Origin: an uncultured Methanomassiliicoccus sp.
GTDB taxonomy: Archaea; Thermoplasmatota; Thermoplasmata; Methanomassiliicoccales; Methanomassiliicoccaceae
DNA: 64,000 nucleotides
Reading direction: 5' to 3'
Assembly (NCBI GenBank): GCA_905202485.1
Contig: CAJKRY010000005.1
Span: 1-64,000 of the forward strand
This document shows positions 51,751 to 60,813 of the stretch, piece by piece. The notes under the pieces were generated by a model that did no database searches, was not told where the DNA came from, and saw only the letters and a program-made list of their open reading frames with translations. Each line of letters begins with the position of its first letter. The stretch's first letter is position 1. A program made the translations under genes and the position numbers.

Positions 51751-51972
51751 ATGAAAATCACAAGACATGATCTGTATGAGCACGTCAAGTCTTACGAATG
51801 CGCTACAGACTTCACAGGATTTCTAGGGTTTATAGACTCACCGATCAGGGAAGTCAGTATTATTAAAATGCCCAAGGGCAGAATAAGAATAAAGTACATA
51901 GACGTCCAGAACAACATCCACAGAGTAGATGTCGGCCCTGGAGAACTTGAAGAAATTGATTTTCCCTGCTGA
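51751..51972 (+). CDS. small conserved-looking protein of unknown function
   Basis: 73 residues, no cysteine pair and no membrane helix, ending GPGELEEIDFPC. Alternating hydrophobic pattern (REVSIIKM, RIRIKYIDV, IHRVDVGPG) suggests a small beta-barrel or sandwich. It is 13 bp upstream of the PaaI gene and probably co-transcribed with it and pepF. Confidence 0.6.
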   Translation: MKITRHDLYEHVKSYECATDFTGFLGFIDSPIREVSIIKMPKGRIRIKYIDVQNNIHRVDVGPGELEEIDFPC

Positions 51973-51985
51973 ACGGTGACGCCGC

Positions 51986-52393
51986 ATGGATTGCTTAGAT
52001 AAAACGAATTATGATATTGATGAGCGCCTGGATGCAATGAATCACGCACAGTTTGCTGAATTATGCAGACTCCAGGTAGTAAGTGTAGGTGAAGGCGAAG
52101 CAGTCGTTAAAATGCCAGCCGAAGGGATGAAAAACGCCATGGGCAATGTTCACGGGGGCGCTATATTCGCCCTAGCAGACCAGGCATTTGCATTGGCTGC
52201 AAACTCTTATGGAGCGCCTCAGGTCGCTTTGTGTTCTAATATAAACTATATCAAAGCAGCAAAAGGAGACCTTGAAGCCAGGGCAGTTAAAGTAGGAGAA
52301 ACAAGAAATACTTCAGTATATGAAGTCCATGTTTTCGAAGGAGAGATACTAATTGCCATGTTTACGGGTACAGGATACAGGTTAAGAAGGTGA
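51986..52393 (+). CDS. PaaI-type hotdog thioesterase
   Basis: 135 residues of the 4HBT/PaaI hotdog fold: GNVHGGAIFALADQAFALAAN holds the catalytic H-G-G and Asp pattern, and NINYIKAAKGD and YEVHVFEGE follow. It hydrolyses acyl- or phenylacetyl-CoA thioesters in its relatives. Part of a likely three-gene operon (small protein, paaI-like, pepF). Confidence 0.87.
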   Translation: MDCLDKTNYDIDERLDAMNHAQFAELCRLQVVSVGEGEAVVKMPAEGMKNAMGNVHGGAIFALADQAFALAANSYGAPQVALCSNINYIKAAKGDLEARAVKVGETRNTSVYEVHVFEGEILIAMFTGTGYRLRR

Positions 52394-52397
52394 AATT

Positions 52398-54158
52398 TTG
52401 GTAGAATGGGATCTTACACAGTTGACATCGCAGAGCACGATTGAAGACGATCTGAAAAATATGCCCACCGAGGCAGAAAAATTCCGGCAGAAGTATCAGG
52501 GTAAAATAATATATCTGGATGCAGAAGGTCTTAAAAAGTTCATTGAAGACCGCGACGCTTTTTATCTGAAATCCGAGGGGCCGGTAATGTATGCCGGGCT
52601 GGCTTACTACGCCAATTCTCTGGATCCTGAAGCTCAGCGTTTAAGCGATATCGCAAACAGAGCCGGCACAGAAGCATCACAAAAGCTTGCTTTTTCAGCC
52701 ATCGAACTGGGAATGCTACTGGAAAAAAATCCCGCTCTTATTGAAGATCCTATCCTATCTGAGTATAAGCACTTTCTACAGCTTGTACTTCAGTCCGCAC
52801 CGCACAGGCTTTCTGAAGAGGAAGAAAAACTGGTAATGTCTAAAGATCTCAACGGAGTTGAAGCCTGGTCCCGTCTTCAAAGCGACTGGCTATCGACAAG
52901 AACTTTTGATCTAAAAGTCGGCGATGAAATCAAAACCATGCCTTATGGAGAAATAATCAGTTATTATCAGGATCCAAATAGAAATATCAGAAAATCTGCC
53001 AACAGCATCGTCTACACCAAGCTGGGAGATGATGATATCGTCTGGTCTTCTGCACTCAGATCTATTTGTGACGATCATATCAGAATGTGCAGCCTGAGAA
53101 AATATTCAGATCCGATGGAACCAAGCCTGGATGATAATGATGTCGACAAAGAGACGATAGATGCATTGATGAAAACTATCGATGAAGGAAAGTCATTCTA
53201 CAGAAGATATCTTAAAACAAAAGCCAAAATTCTTGGACTGAGTAAACTTGGCAGCTGGGATCTGATGGCACCTCTTCCAGACTCTGGAAACATAAAGTAC
53301 ACATGGGAAGACTCTAAAAGGGAAGTCTTTGAAGCCTACTCTTCTTTTGATAAAGAGTTTGGAGCGTATATTGAAGACATGTTTAACCGCAACCATATTG
53401 ACGGAGATGTTAGGGTGGGGAAAACAAGCGGGGCCTTCTGTTCCTTCTGGTATGGGGGAAAGAGTGCTTACGTTCTGCAGAGTTTCAACGGCCAGCTTTC
53501 AGATATCTATACACAGGCTCATGAGTTAGGCCACGCAGTTCATGCATATCTGGGGCAGAGGGCTCAGAAACCGCTGAACTTCAACCCTGGGTCATGCATA
53601 GCAGAATGCGGTTCTATATTTGGAGAATTACTGCTTACAAAAAGTCTTCTTGAGAAAGCTAAATCTCCAGAAGAAAAACGCTCTGTACTCTGTGTAGTAC
53701 TGGATGAATTTGGGATGGCTGCTTTCCAGGTAACTGCCCGTTTCCTGTTTGAGAAAAGTCTGTATGATGCGATCATCAATGGAAAATTCCTTGATGGCTC
53801 TGCTATTTCAGATATGTGGATGAAAGCCAGAGACAGCATTTATGGAGATTCCGTAGATTGGCTGCCTGAAATGAAATGGGAATGGACAATGAAAATGCAC
53901 TATTATATTCCCAACTACCGCTACTACAACTATCCATATGTGTTTGCTCAGCTGTTTGTTTTTGCTCTTTACCGCTTGTATGTGGAAGAAGGGAAAGCAT
54001 TCATTCCAAAGCTGAAAAAACTGCTCTCGGCAGGTTCCTCGCAGTCTCCATATGATCTGGCAAAAGATCTGGGTTTTGACATAAGATCGGCTGAGTTTTG
54101 GAAGAAAGGAATAGAGCAGGCAGAGTTCTTTCTGGATGAACTAGAAAAAACAATGTGA
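52398..54158 (+). CDS. pepF: M3-family oligoendopeptidase F
   Basis: 586 residues. Zinc motif QAHELGHAVHAYLG near residue 375 with the Glu ligand in CIAECGSIFGELL about 25 residues later. N-terminal helical domain and PYVFAQLFVFALY near the end are typical of PepF/M3B. Cytosolic peptide degradation. TTG start with AAGGTG; overlaps nothing. The stop is followed at 54175-54210 by a GCCGG/CCGGC stem that may end transcription. Confidence 0.94.
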   Translation: MVEWDLTQLTSQSTIEDDLKNMPTEAEKFRQKYQGKIIYLDAEGLKKFIEDRDAFYLKSEGPVMYAGLAYYANSLDPEAQRLSDIANRAGTEASQKLAFSAIELGMLLEKNPALIEDPILSEYKHFLQLVLQSAPHRLSEEEEKLVMSKDLNGVEAWSRLQSDWLSTRTFDLKVGDEIKTMPYGEIISYYQDPNRNIRKSANSIVYTKLGDDDIVWSSALRSICDDHIRMCSLRKYSDPMEPSLDDNDVDKETIDALMKTIDEGKSFYRRYLKTKAKILGLSKLGSWDLMAPLPDSGNIKYTWEDSKREVFEAYSSFDKEFGAYIEDMFNRNHIDGDVRVGKTSGAFCSFWYGGKSAYVLQSFNGQLSDIYTQAHELGHAVHAYLGQRAQKPLNFNPGSCIAECGSIFGELLLTKSLLEKAKSPEEKRSVLCVVLDEFGMAAFQVTARFLFEKSLYDAIINGKFLDGSAISDMWMKARDSIYGDSVDWLPEMKWEWTMKMHYYIPNYRYYNYPYVFAQLFVFALYRLYVEEGKAFIPKLKKLLSAGSSQSPYDLAKDLGFDIRSAEFWKKGIEQAEFFLDELEKTM

Positions 54159-54521
54159 GGTGATTTACAGGATGCCGGTTGGTGCCAGTTTCTGCACCGG
54201 CTGCATCACTAGTTTAATTCTCTTAGATTATCAAACTGCAGCTTCAAAACAATTTGATATTTTTTTGATGTATCTGCTGATTCTATTCAACATTTATCTA
54301 TCTGCTTAATTGAAAAGGATTATCGAACTGCATGTGTATATAATGCTTTTCAAAATCTGTAAATTTTAAAAGGCTGTTAAATTAAAATTTATGGACCTAT
54401 AATATGTAACCATGTAGTTAACCAAATAAACCATATTTTCAAAAAATGACTGGATCCGGACTTTCTGACATTAATCCGCTGTTTTTTGAGATACATATCG
54501 AATGATATCAGCCGCAGAATC

Positions 54522-54551
54522 CATTGAACTTATTGTTCAATGTGTGTTTTT
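54522..54551 (+). terminator. hairpin plus T-run in the gap
   Basis: CATTGAAC-TTATT-GTTCAATG followed by TGTGTTTTT. It stands 360 bp from pepF, so it would end an unidentified plus-strand transcript. Confidence 0.45.
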
Positions 54552-54847
54552 ATTCTGCTGTTTAGAGGCAGAATCATATTTTCAAGAGACAGCCGATCTG
54601 TTTTGTGAAACGCTGTAGATGTTATGTGGCATTATTAAAGCCGCATATGTTCCTTGCGTCATCTGTTGCATTTCCTTCACTGGCAAGTTGTTTAGTAGTG
54701 ATCTTAATTCTCTAAAAACCATTTTTAAAGACTCTTTGAGGTATTTTTGTCTATATAGTGTTAATATTGCTGTTTTTTTACGATATATAAAAGAAGACTA
54801 CATCTAACCGTAGTTATTTAAATATAGGATGTCGATAAATCAACAAG

Positions 54848-54870
54848 ATGTTCATGTTATACACGAACAT
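54848..54870. promoter_or_regulatory. 23-bp dyad in the leader of the SatP-like gene
   Basis: ATGTTCATGT and ACACGAACAT form a 10-bp inverted repeat with one mismatch and a 3-bp centre, about 80 bp before the start codon and 25 bp after the TATA-like element. It could be an operator or the first hairpin of a leader RNA. Confidence 0.45.
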
Positions 54871-54948
54871 TCTTTGAATCAGAATACGAAGTGCGTCTTG
54901 TAACTTCCCCCTGCACTTCAGCTCTGGTGTAGATATGGAGGAGAATAG

Positions 54949-55503
54949 ATGTCAGACGAAACGACTGTAAAGTTTAATTTGGCTTTTGCTGAGCCGTTGG
55001 GATGCTATACTGTATCGGTGGTAGCATTTCTTGTAGCTATGATTGGTTTGGGAGCGATGACCCTTGATCAGGGGGCCGGCATATTTACTGCTGTAGCCAT
55101 CATATTCCTGCTGGGTGCTTTTGTATCTTATCTTAACAGCAATCTGCTGTGTACAATGGTCTTTGGAACTCTAGCTGTGTACTTCTTAGGTTTAACTTAT
55201 GGGGTAGCAGGCGAGGGAATTGCATATCTAACAATATTTGCTGGAGTCTTATTCCTGTTCGAAGCTTTAATCGCATATAAAGTACAGCCAATCCGTGTTC
55301 TGCCGATCTTATTGATATTCACGGCACTTGGATTCTGGGTACTTGGAGCTACATTCCTGCCGGATGTTACCGCAAATGCATTAGACACAGCATATGGTGT
55401 ACTGTTCCTGATCGTAACAGCCTTAGCTGTGTATCTTGGAAGTGCAGTAGCCCTATTCCTTTCTGAAGGAAAAGAAGTACTGCCTCTTCTAATGAAAAAG
55501 TAA
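54949..55503 (+). CDS. SatP/YaaH-like (GPR1/FUN34) membrane transporter
   Basis: 184 residues with six membrane helices and short loops. FAEPLGCYTVSVVAF resembles the N-P-A-P-L-G-L motif of the acetate/succinate transporter family, with Asn-Pro replaced; the helix-3 region FLLGAFVSYLNSNLLCTMVFG also aligns in pattern. Size and topology fit. It may move acetate or another small carboxylate, or be an unrelated six-helix protein. GGAGGAGAAT ribosome site, own leader and terminator. Confidence 0.55.
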   Translation: MSDETTVKFNLAFAEPLGCYTVSVVAFLVAMIGLGAMTLDQGAGIFTAVAIIFLLGAFVSYLNSNLLCTMVFGTLAVYFLGLTYGVAGEGIAYLTIFAGVLFLFEALIAYKVQPIRVLPILLIFTALGFWVLGATFLPDVTANALDTAYGVLFLIVTALAVYLGSAVALFLSEGKEVLPLLMKK

Positions 55504-55512
55504 ACTCGAAAT

Positions 55513-55542
55513 GAGGCAGCTCAGCTGCCTCCTCATCTTTTT
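55513..55542 (+). terminator. terminator of the SatP-like gene
   Basis: GAGGCAG-CTCAG-CTGCCTC hairpin with TTTTT, 10 bp after the stop. Confidence 0.7.
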
Positions 55543-55580
55543 CTGAAAGTTTAAAATATCAACTCTTGTATTGCACATCA

Positions 55581-57239
55581 ATGCCAGTAGTTACTTTTGA
55601 TCGTGACGACCTTGACACCTTACTGGGACAGAAGGTAGATATAGAGACTTTATTGGACAGGGTCCCGCAACTGGGAGCAGATGTCCACTCGTATGATGAA
55701 GAGACGAACTCACTGTCCATTGAGTTTTTCCCAGACCGTCCAGACTTATATTGCGTTGAAGGTGCTGCTACAGCATTGAGATCATTCTTAGGATTTGAGA
55801 AAGGATTAAAGAAGTACTCGGTAACTGATTCACACATCACTCTGAAAGTTGAAGATAGTGTAAAGGATGTCAGACCTTACATTGTGGCAGGTATCGTATG
55901 CGGTGTTTCTCTAAATGACACTGCGATAAAATCACTTATGGAACTGCAGGAAAAGCTTCACATAACCATGGGAAGAAAAAGAGCAAAGGTAGCTATAGGT
56001 ATTCACGATCTGGATAAAATTACGGCACCGTTTACCTATAAAGCTGTAAACCCTGATTCAATATCATTCGTACCACTGGCAAAAACCGAATGCATGACAA
56101 TGAGAGAAATTTTAGTCAAGCATGAAAAAGGAAAGGCTTATGCACAGCTCTTAGATAATAAACAAACCTTTCCAGTAATTCTGGATGCCAATAATAACGT
56201 AATATCCTTCCCGCCGATCATCAACGGAGCCCTCACTACTGTTACGGAGAGTACAAAAAATATTTTCATTGATGTGACTGGAACAGACTTAAACGCTGTA
56301 AACGGAGCTTTAAACATTGTTGCATCAGCACTTGCAGAACGTGGCGGCAGCATACATTCTGTTTCAATCGAAGACTCTTCAAGGTTCAAAACCCCGGATT
56401 TGAATCCAAAGATAAAAGACATAAAGGTTGATGATGTAAACACACTTCTGGGATGCAGCCTGAATGCTGAACAAGTCTGTAAAGCTCTGGATAAAATGGG
56501 TTATGACTCTCAAATACTCAGCAATGATCTTATAAAGGTAAGCATCCCCGCCACAAGACTGGATATTCTGCATGATGTTGATGTGATTGAGGATGTCGCT
56601 AAAGGTTATGGATATGAAAACTTTGGAAACAGGCTGCCATCTTATCAGACATTTGGATCGGAGCTTAATGAGACCAAAGCTTCAAACGTAATCCGCCAGC
56701 TGCTGATAGGATATGGCTACCTGGAAACTACCACCCTGACTTTAACTTCTGAAGAATCACAATTCAGAAAGATGAGGCTTCCGGAATCTGAAGTCGTATC
56801 AGTTTTGAACCCTATAAGCGAAGACCATACGTGCCTCAGAGTATCATTGATACCTAGCCAGATGGCCCTTCTGCGTAAAAATAAACACAGAGATCTGCCT
56901 CAAAAATTGTTTGAAGTCGGAGACGTAGTCGTCAATGCAGTAAGGCACAAGCGCCTCGCGGCAGTCAATATTTCAGTAAAGTCTTCCTTCACGGAAATTA
57001 AATCATTGGCTGAAAGCATTTTACGGGATCTCTCGGTAACTTATGAAATTCAGCCTTCTTTGTCAGAAATATTTATTCCTGGTAGAGGTGCGGAGGTAGT
57101 TTCAGAGGGAAATATAATCGGTATATTTGGAGAAATCCATCCTGAGGTAATAACTAATTTTGAGCTCAGATATCCTGTAGTTGCACTGGAACTTGATGTT
57201 GAAGCGGTTACTGAAGGGAAGCTCGACAGAGTCGCATAA
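55581..57239 (+). CDS. pheT: phenylalanyl-tRNA synthetase beta subunit
   Basis: 552 residues, the short archaeal/eukaryotic-type beta chain without the bacterial N-terminal EMAP domain. B1 domain start MPVVTFDRDDLDTLLG, B3/B4 region (FFPDRPDLYCVEGAATALRSF in parts: FFPDRPDLYC), B5 domain at about 270-350 and the pseudo-catalytic core GYGYLETTTLTLTS and RVSLIPSQMALL. The start is ATG 55581. The alpha subunit gene is not in this window. Confidence 0.94.
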   Translation: MPVVTFDRDDLDTLLGQKVDIETLLDRVPQLGADVHSYDEETNSLSIEFFPDRPDLYCVEGAATALRSFLGFEKGLKKYSVTDSHITLKVEDSVKDVRPYIVAGIVCGVSLNDTAIKSLMELQEKLHITMGRKRAKVAIGIHDLDKITAPFTYKAVNPDSISFVPLAKTECMTMREILVKHEKGKAYAQLLDNKQTFPVILDANNNVISFPPIINGALTTVTESTKNIFIDVTGTDLNAVNGALNIVASALAERGGSIHSVSIEDSSRFKTPDLNPKIKDIKVDDVNTLLGCSLNAEQVCKALDKMGYDSQILSNDLIKVSIPATRLDILHDVDVIEDVAKGYGYENFGNRLPSYQTFGSELNETKASNVIRQLLIGYGYLETTTLTLTSEESQFRKMRLPESEVVSVLNPISEDHTCLRVSLIPSQMALLRKNKHRDLPQKLFEVGDVVVNAVRHKRLAAVNISVKSSFTEIKSLAESILRDLSVTYEIQPSLSEIFIPGRGAEVVSEGNIIGIFGEIHPEVITNFELRYPVVALELDVEAVTEGKLDRVA

Positions 57240-57282
57240 AGCCAAAGGTTTATATGAAGTAAGATATTCAGACTTTTATCGA

Positions 57283-57367
57283 GCCGAGGTAGCTAAGTCC
57301 GGCCTACGGCGCCAGTCTTGAAAACTGGTGGTGTCTCACCACGGGAGTTCAAATCTCCCCCTCGGCG
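57283..57367 (+). tRNA. tRNA-Ser (anticodon TGA)
   Basis: Acceptor GCCGAGG/CCTCGGC, D-arm GCTAAGTCCGGCCTACGGC, anticodon arm GCCAGT-CTTGAAA-ACTGGT, long variable arm GTGGTGTCTCACCAC and T-arm GGGAGTTCAAATCTCCC. No intron. CCA is encoded (57368-57370). TATA TTTATATG at 57249-57256. Acceptor and T-arm are almost identical to the tRNA-Ser(CGA) at 12507. Confidence 0.95.
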
Positions 57368-57393
57368 CCATTTTTATTTTTCTGGCCGGAATT

Positions 57394-58176
57394 CTAAGTT
57401 TTGCATCTTCCTATGAGAGTAACATTCAGTCCAAAGCGGTCATCCTGAGAAATCTCTGAATCTATTTCGAAAATTTCTCTGAAGTTGCCGGGAGACGCCA
57501 CATCTGCTGTTTTTCCCATCTGATGTATTTTTCCACTCTCGAATAAAATCATCTTATCGCAGTATCTTGAAGCGAGTATGATGTCATGAGTTACAATTAA
57601 TATCAGAAGTTTTTTCTCTTTGGCAAGTTTACTAATCAGTTCCATTAAATCAAACTGATGATTGATATCTAAATGCAGGGTAGGCTCATCAAGCAGGAGT
57701 ACTTCCGGTTCTTGTGTCAATGCTCTGGCGATTAGAACTCTCCTTCTTTCACCGCCGCTAAGCTCATTTATGCCGCGGTCGGCAAACTGAAGAGTTCCAG
57801 TATCTTTCATGGCATTATACACTATGTTGATGTCACTGTCGGTTTCTGTATCAATCGACCCGATCCGCGGATATCTCCCCATCATTACTGTTTCATAGAC
57901 TGTAAATGGAAATGTGATATTGGTCGTCTGGGTGACAAATGCCATTTTTCTTGCAATTTCTTTTTTAGATAAACTCTTAACATCTTCTCCATCAAGCATT
58001 ACATTTCCGCTATTTGGAGTGAGAGAAGCGTTGATACACCGCAGCAGGGTAGTTTTGCCGCATCCGTTCTGTCCTAATATACCGACAACCTCTCCCCTCT
58101 CGGCTTTAAATGAGACTCCCTTTAGTATCTCTTTTTTGGAATATGAAAATCTAAGATCATTTACGTTAAGCGACAC
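57394..58176 (-). CDS. FecE/BtuD-type ABC importer ATPase (second system)
   Basis: 260 residues: Walker A GQNGCGKTT, signature LSGGERRRV, Walker B LLLDEPTLHLD, H-loop VTHDI. It completes the importer with the permease 4 bp upstream and the binding protein. Third gene of the operon; its stop faces tRNA-Ser. Confidence 0.93.
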   Translation of the reverse strand: MSLNVNDLRFSYSKKEILKGVSFKAERGEVVGILGQNGCGKTTLLRCINASLTPNSGNVMLDGEDVKSLSKKEIARKMAFVTQTTNITFPFTVYETVMMGRYPRIGSIDTETDSDINIVYNAMKDTGTLQFADRGINELSGGERRRVLIARALTQEPEVLLLDEPTLHLDINHQFDLMELISKLAKEKKLLILIVTHDIILASRYCDKMILFESGKIHQMGKTADVASPGNFREIFEIDSEISQDDRFGLNVTLIGRCKT

Positions 58177-58180
58177 CTAA

Positions 58181-59239
58181 TCACTCCCATATTTCCTTCT
58201 TTCTTGTTCTCATGATATATATGAAAAATGGAGCTCCCAGCAGTGACGTCAGTATACCTACTGGCAATATCAGATGGAAAGCTGATTTAGCAATTGTATC
58301 TACTATGATCATGAATGCTCCGCCGCCAAGGATGCACAAAGGCATAAGTAGCCTGTGATTCGGACCGGCAATCATCCGGAAGATATGCGGTACAATTAGA
58401 CCTACAAACCCGATTACTCCAGATATGGCTACGGCGCCTCCTACTGCAAGAGAAGTTGCGATTATTAATGTGAAACGCACCCCCTTTACATTTACTCCCA
58501 TGTTTGCTGCCTGTTCTTCACCGGCGGAAATGAGATTGAGTTCTTTGATGTAATAAATCATGATCGCAATTCCAACTGCTATGGGAATCAATGCAAGCTG
58601 AAAGGAATTCCATCCGCAGTTGTTAAGGCTGCCCATAGTCCAGTATACTATATTTGACAGCACATTTTCATCTACAATGTATTGGAGTAACGAAACCAAA
58701 CCGTTGAAGAATGCACCTATGGCCACGCCGGCTAAAAGAAGGGTAGTCGAGGCCACTCCGTATTTTGTTTTAGCCAGAAGATACACTATAATCATTGTTA
58801 TGAAACAAAATACGAATGCCATCCCAGGAACTGCATATTTTCCTAAGAATCCGCCAACTCCAAAAGAGATTGCAAGAGATGCTCCGAATGCAGCACCTGA
58901 TGATATGCCCAAAACTGACGGGGATGCCATAGGATTTTTGAAGAGACTCTGCATCACCAGTCCAGAGGTGGACAGTGCCGCTCCGACTAAGATGCAGCAG
59001 AGCAGTCTTGGAATTCTAACTTCATATAGAACATAGCTGGTACCTGAATCCGCATCTCCGATAAATGCTCTGAGAATCTGTGATATAGACAGTTCATAAT
59101 TACCAACAAACAGCGCCAGAATGAATACAATAATAAGACAAGCGGCGGTTAGCAGAATTATTGTCCATGACTTTCTGCTGACCTTCTTATGATGATCTTT
59201 AAGATCTTCGAAAGTCTTTACTTCATCCATACTAACCAC
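58181..59239 (-). CDS. FecCD/BtuC-type permease (second system)
   Basis: 352 residues with about ten membrane helices: RIPRLLCCILVGAALSTSGLVMQSLFKNPMA region, PSVLGISSGAAFGASLA, ISGVIGFVGLIVPHIFR and LPVGILTSLLGAPFFIYIM. Same family as the permease at 12821 but not a recent duplicate. Operon order is binding protein, permease, ATPase. Confidence 0.93.
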   Translation of the reverse strand: MVSMDEVKTFEDLKDHHKKVSRKSWTIILLTAACLIIVFILALFVGNYELSISQILRAFIGDADSGTSYVLYEVRIPRLLCCILVGAALSTSGLVMQSLFKNPMASPSVLGISSGAAFGASLAISFGVGGFLGKYAVPGMAFVFCFITMIIVYLLAKTKYGVASTTLLLAGVAIGAFFNGLVSLLQYIVDENVLSNIVYWTMGSLNNCGWNSFQLALIPIAVGIAIMIYYIKELNLISAGEEQAANMGVNVKGVRFTLIIATSLAVGGAVAISGVIGFVGLIVPHIFRMIAGPNHRLLMPLCILGGGAFMIIVDTIAKSAFHLILPVGILTSLLGAPFFIYIMRTRKKEIWE

Positions 59240-59263
59240 CTATAAATTAAAAAATCGTTTGAC

Positions 59264-60421
59264 TCAGATGTTTGCCCTCATTTTTTCAGCATCTGTGCGG
59301 GAGTCATTAGTGTAGAATATCAGATAGGCAGGTTTATCCTGAAGCAGAGATTCCAAGTCATGTTCTGCACCATCTAGAAGTTTAGAATCAAATCCTAAAA
59401 ATTCAACAATGATCTTTCCCATGGCAGATTTAATGGCTTTTCCTGATCCGCTTTCCCAGTATGCATATCCTGATGACTTCCCATCTGTTTTTTCTTGAAC
59501 CGAATGGTATACTTTGTAAAGTCTCAGCTGAATGCTCTCTATAAGCTCTTGGATGGTCTTGGTATCAAAACCTGTGAGGTGGCCGATGCATTCGATTGAA
59601 GAATAAACTTCAGAGATCTCTGTTGGTCCAAAGAATGCATAATATGTGCCTGTTTCTTTGCATGGATCTACATTACTGTCATAGTAATCTGTGGTAAGGC
59701 GTGTTCCAGAGGCTAAGTACAAAACTTTCTTAGAACCGTTTTCTCCTGCATCTTTAAGAGCCTGCATGAGTTTTTCTTTCTCAATGCTCTGAACGCTGTT
59801 TACTCCAAGGTCGATATATGATGACTTGTCGATATAGCTGAGCATATATTCTACTTCATTTGTTTCATAGTAGTCATAGCTCATGCCGCCGGCAACATGC
59901 GACTGAAGGTAGGCTTTAACGTCTGCATTATTCAACCCTTCTTCTGAGTATGGTTCTACACCGTAGAGTGTGCAGGCAAGGAAGTACATGGTTTCGGTAT
60001 ACATGGTTCCTAGTGAAACCACTGCATCAACAGGCTGTATGACTAAAGTTTCATTTTCATGACCCTTTGAACTAGTTACACTTTCCACCGTGTATGTTCC
60101 GTCCCCATTGTCTTTGATTATAGGGGTCCATTGACCGTATTTACTCCAAAATTCAGAATCTTTTTTAGCATCTTCAATTGTAAGAGAATCATTCACTAGA
60201 TCTCCATAATATTCAGAATACATCTGTTCAATTGTAAGTATGACCCCCGGGGTTGCCGAACACTGTCCCATGTTTACGTTACTAACCGTCGCATCCAACC
60301 TGTAGAGCCCTTTCTTCTGCGGCTCATTTCCCTCACCCTGCTGAGTGTAGAACACTACGCCAATGGCAGCCATCAGCAAAATGAGGACGGCGACTATGGC
60401 AATTACTTTTTTCTTCTCCAA
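59264..60421 (-). CDS. membrane-anchored binding protein of the second importer
   Basis: 385 residues, TTG start 60421 after GGTGAT. One N-terminal helix (about 7-26) without lipobox Cys anchors it outside the cell. A unique ~90-residue region (about 40-130, DNGDGTYTVES) precedes a weakly recognisable FecB/BtuF-like part (VDAVVSLGTMYTETMYFLA, KKVLYLASGTRL, IECIGHL). Divergent enough that assignment leans on the operon. It probably binds a metal chelate or corrinoid. Confidence 0.7.
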   Translation of the reverse strand: MEKKKVIAIVAVLILLMAAIGVVFYTQQGEGNEPQKKGLYRLDATVSNVNMGQCSATPGVILTIEQMYSEYYGDLVNDSLTIEDAKKDSEFWSKYGQWTPIIKDNGDGTYTVESVTSSKGHENETLVIQPVDAVVSLGTMYTETMYFLACTLYGVEPYSEEGLNNADVKAYLQSHVAGGMSYDYYETNEVEYMLSYIDKSSYIDLGVNSVQSIEKEKLMQALKDAGENGSKKVLYLASGTRLTTDYYDSNVDPCKETGTYYAFFGPTEISEVYSSIECIGHLTGFDTKTIQELIESIQLRLYKVYHSVQEKTDGKSSGYAYWESGSGKAIKSAMGKIIVEFLGFDSKLLDGAEHDLESLLQDKPAYLIFYTNDSRTDAEKMRANI

Positions 60422-60437
60422 TTAATCACCTTTTTTA

Positions 60438-60456
60438 TTTAGTTAAGTTAATTAAA
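60438..60456. promoter_or_regulatory. 19-bp dyad before the second importer operon
   Basis: TTTAGTTAA-G-TTAATTAAA, 9-1-9 symmetry with one mismatch, 17 bp before the start codon. Length and symmetry are like DtxR/MntR-type metal repressor boxes (inference); no such repressor is in this window. Confidence 0.4.
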
Positions 60457-60813
60457 CACTGTCTAATTCTGTGTTGGAGATTACTAATCTCCTATTTGTA
60501 TATTAGGATAATAGTTCTTAATTTATATAATGTTGGATGATACATCTTTTATTTGCAAAAGTACTGTAACCCAGGTATCAAAAACTCTGAATTTTTTTAA
60601 CCAAATGGGATATGGACAAAAATGTATTTTATGTAACTTTAATCGTATGAATATTCTTGAATCTAATGATCTACTCATCTTGCAGTATTTCGTATTTTAA
60701 ACAAATATAATCGCAGGTCTGCGTGTAAATTACATGTTTTTCATACATTTTTTACTGTGAAATAGATGATTGTATAGGAAAAGTACTAAATATCGACTAT
60801 ATTTCCAAACGAT
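60457..60813. other. 357-bp AT-rich promoter gap
   Basis: Divergent intergenic region between the second importer and the BASS transporter. Contains several TATA-like stretches (e.g. TTTATATAA near 60520) and a GGAGATTACTAATCTCC hairpin (60476-60492). No gene seen. Confidence 0.4.

Larger units (their letters stand above)
54159..54948. other. 790-bp AT-rich gap without an accepted gene
   Basis: No frame shows a recognisable protein; a 62-codon frame at 54619-54807 is not credible. Three features stand out: a GGTGC/GCACC stem after pepF, a CATTGAAC/GTTCAATG hairpin with T-run at 54522-54551, and an ATTCTGC/GCAGAAT stem at about 54551-54573. A TATA-like TTTAAATATA at about 54816-54825 probably serves the transporter gene at 54949. 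A small RNA ending at 54551 is possible. Confidence 0.45.

Noticed and set aside
54619..54807. 62-codon frame in the 790-bp gap
   Set aside because: Composition is that of translated AT-rich DNA, with no promoter or ribosome site and no recognisable motif.
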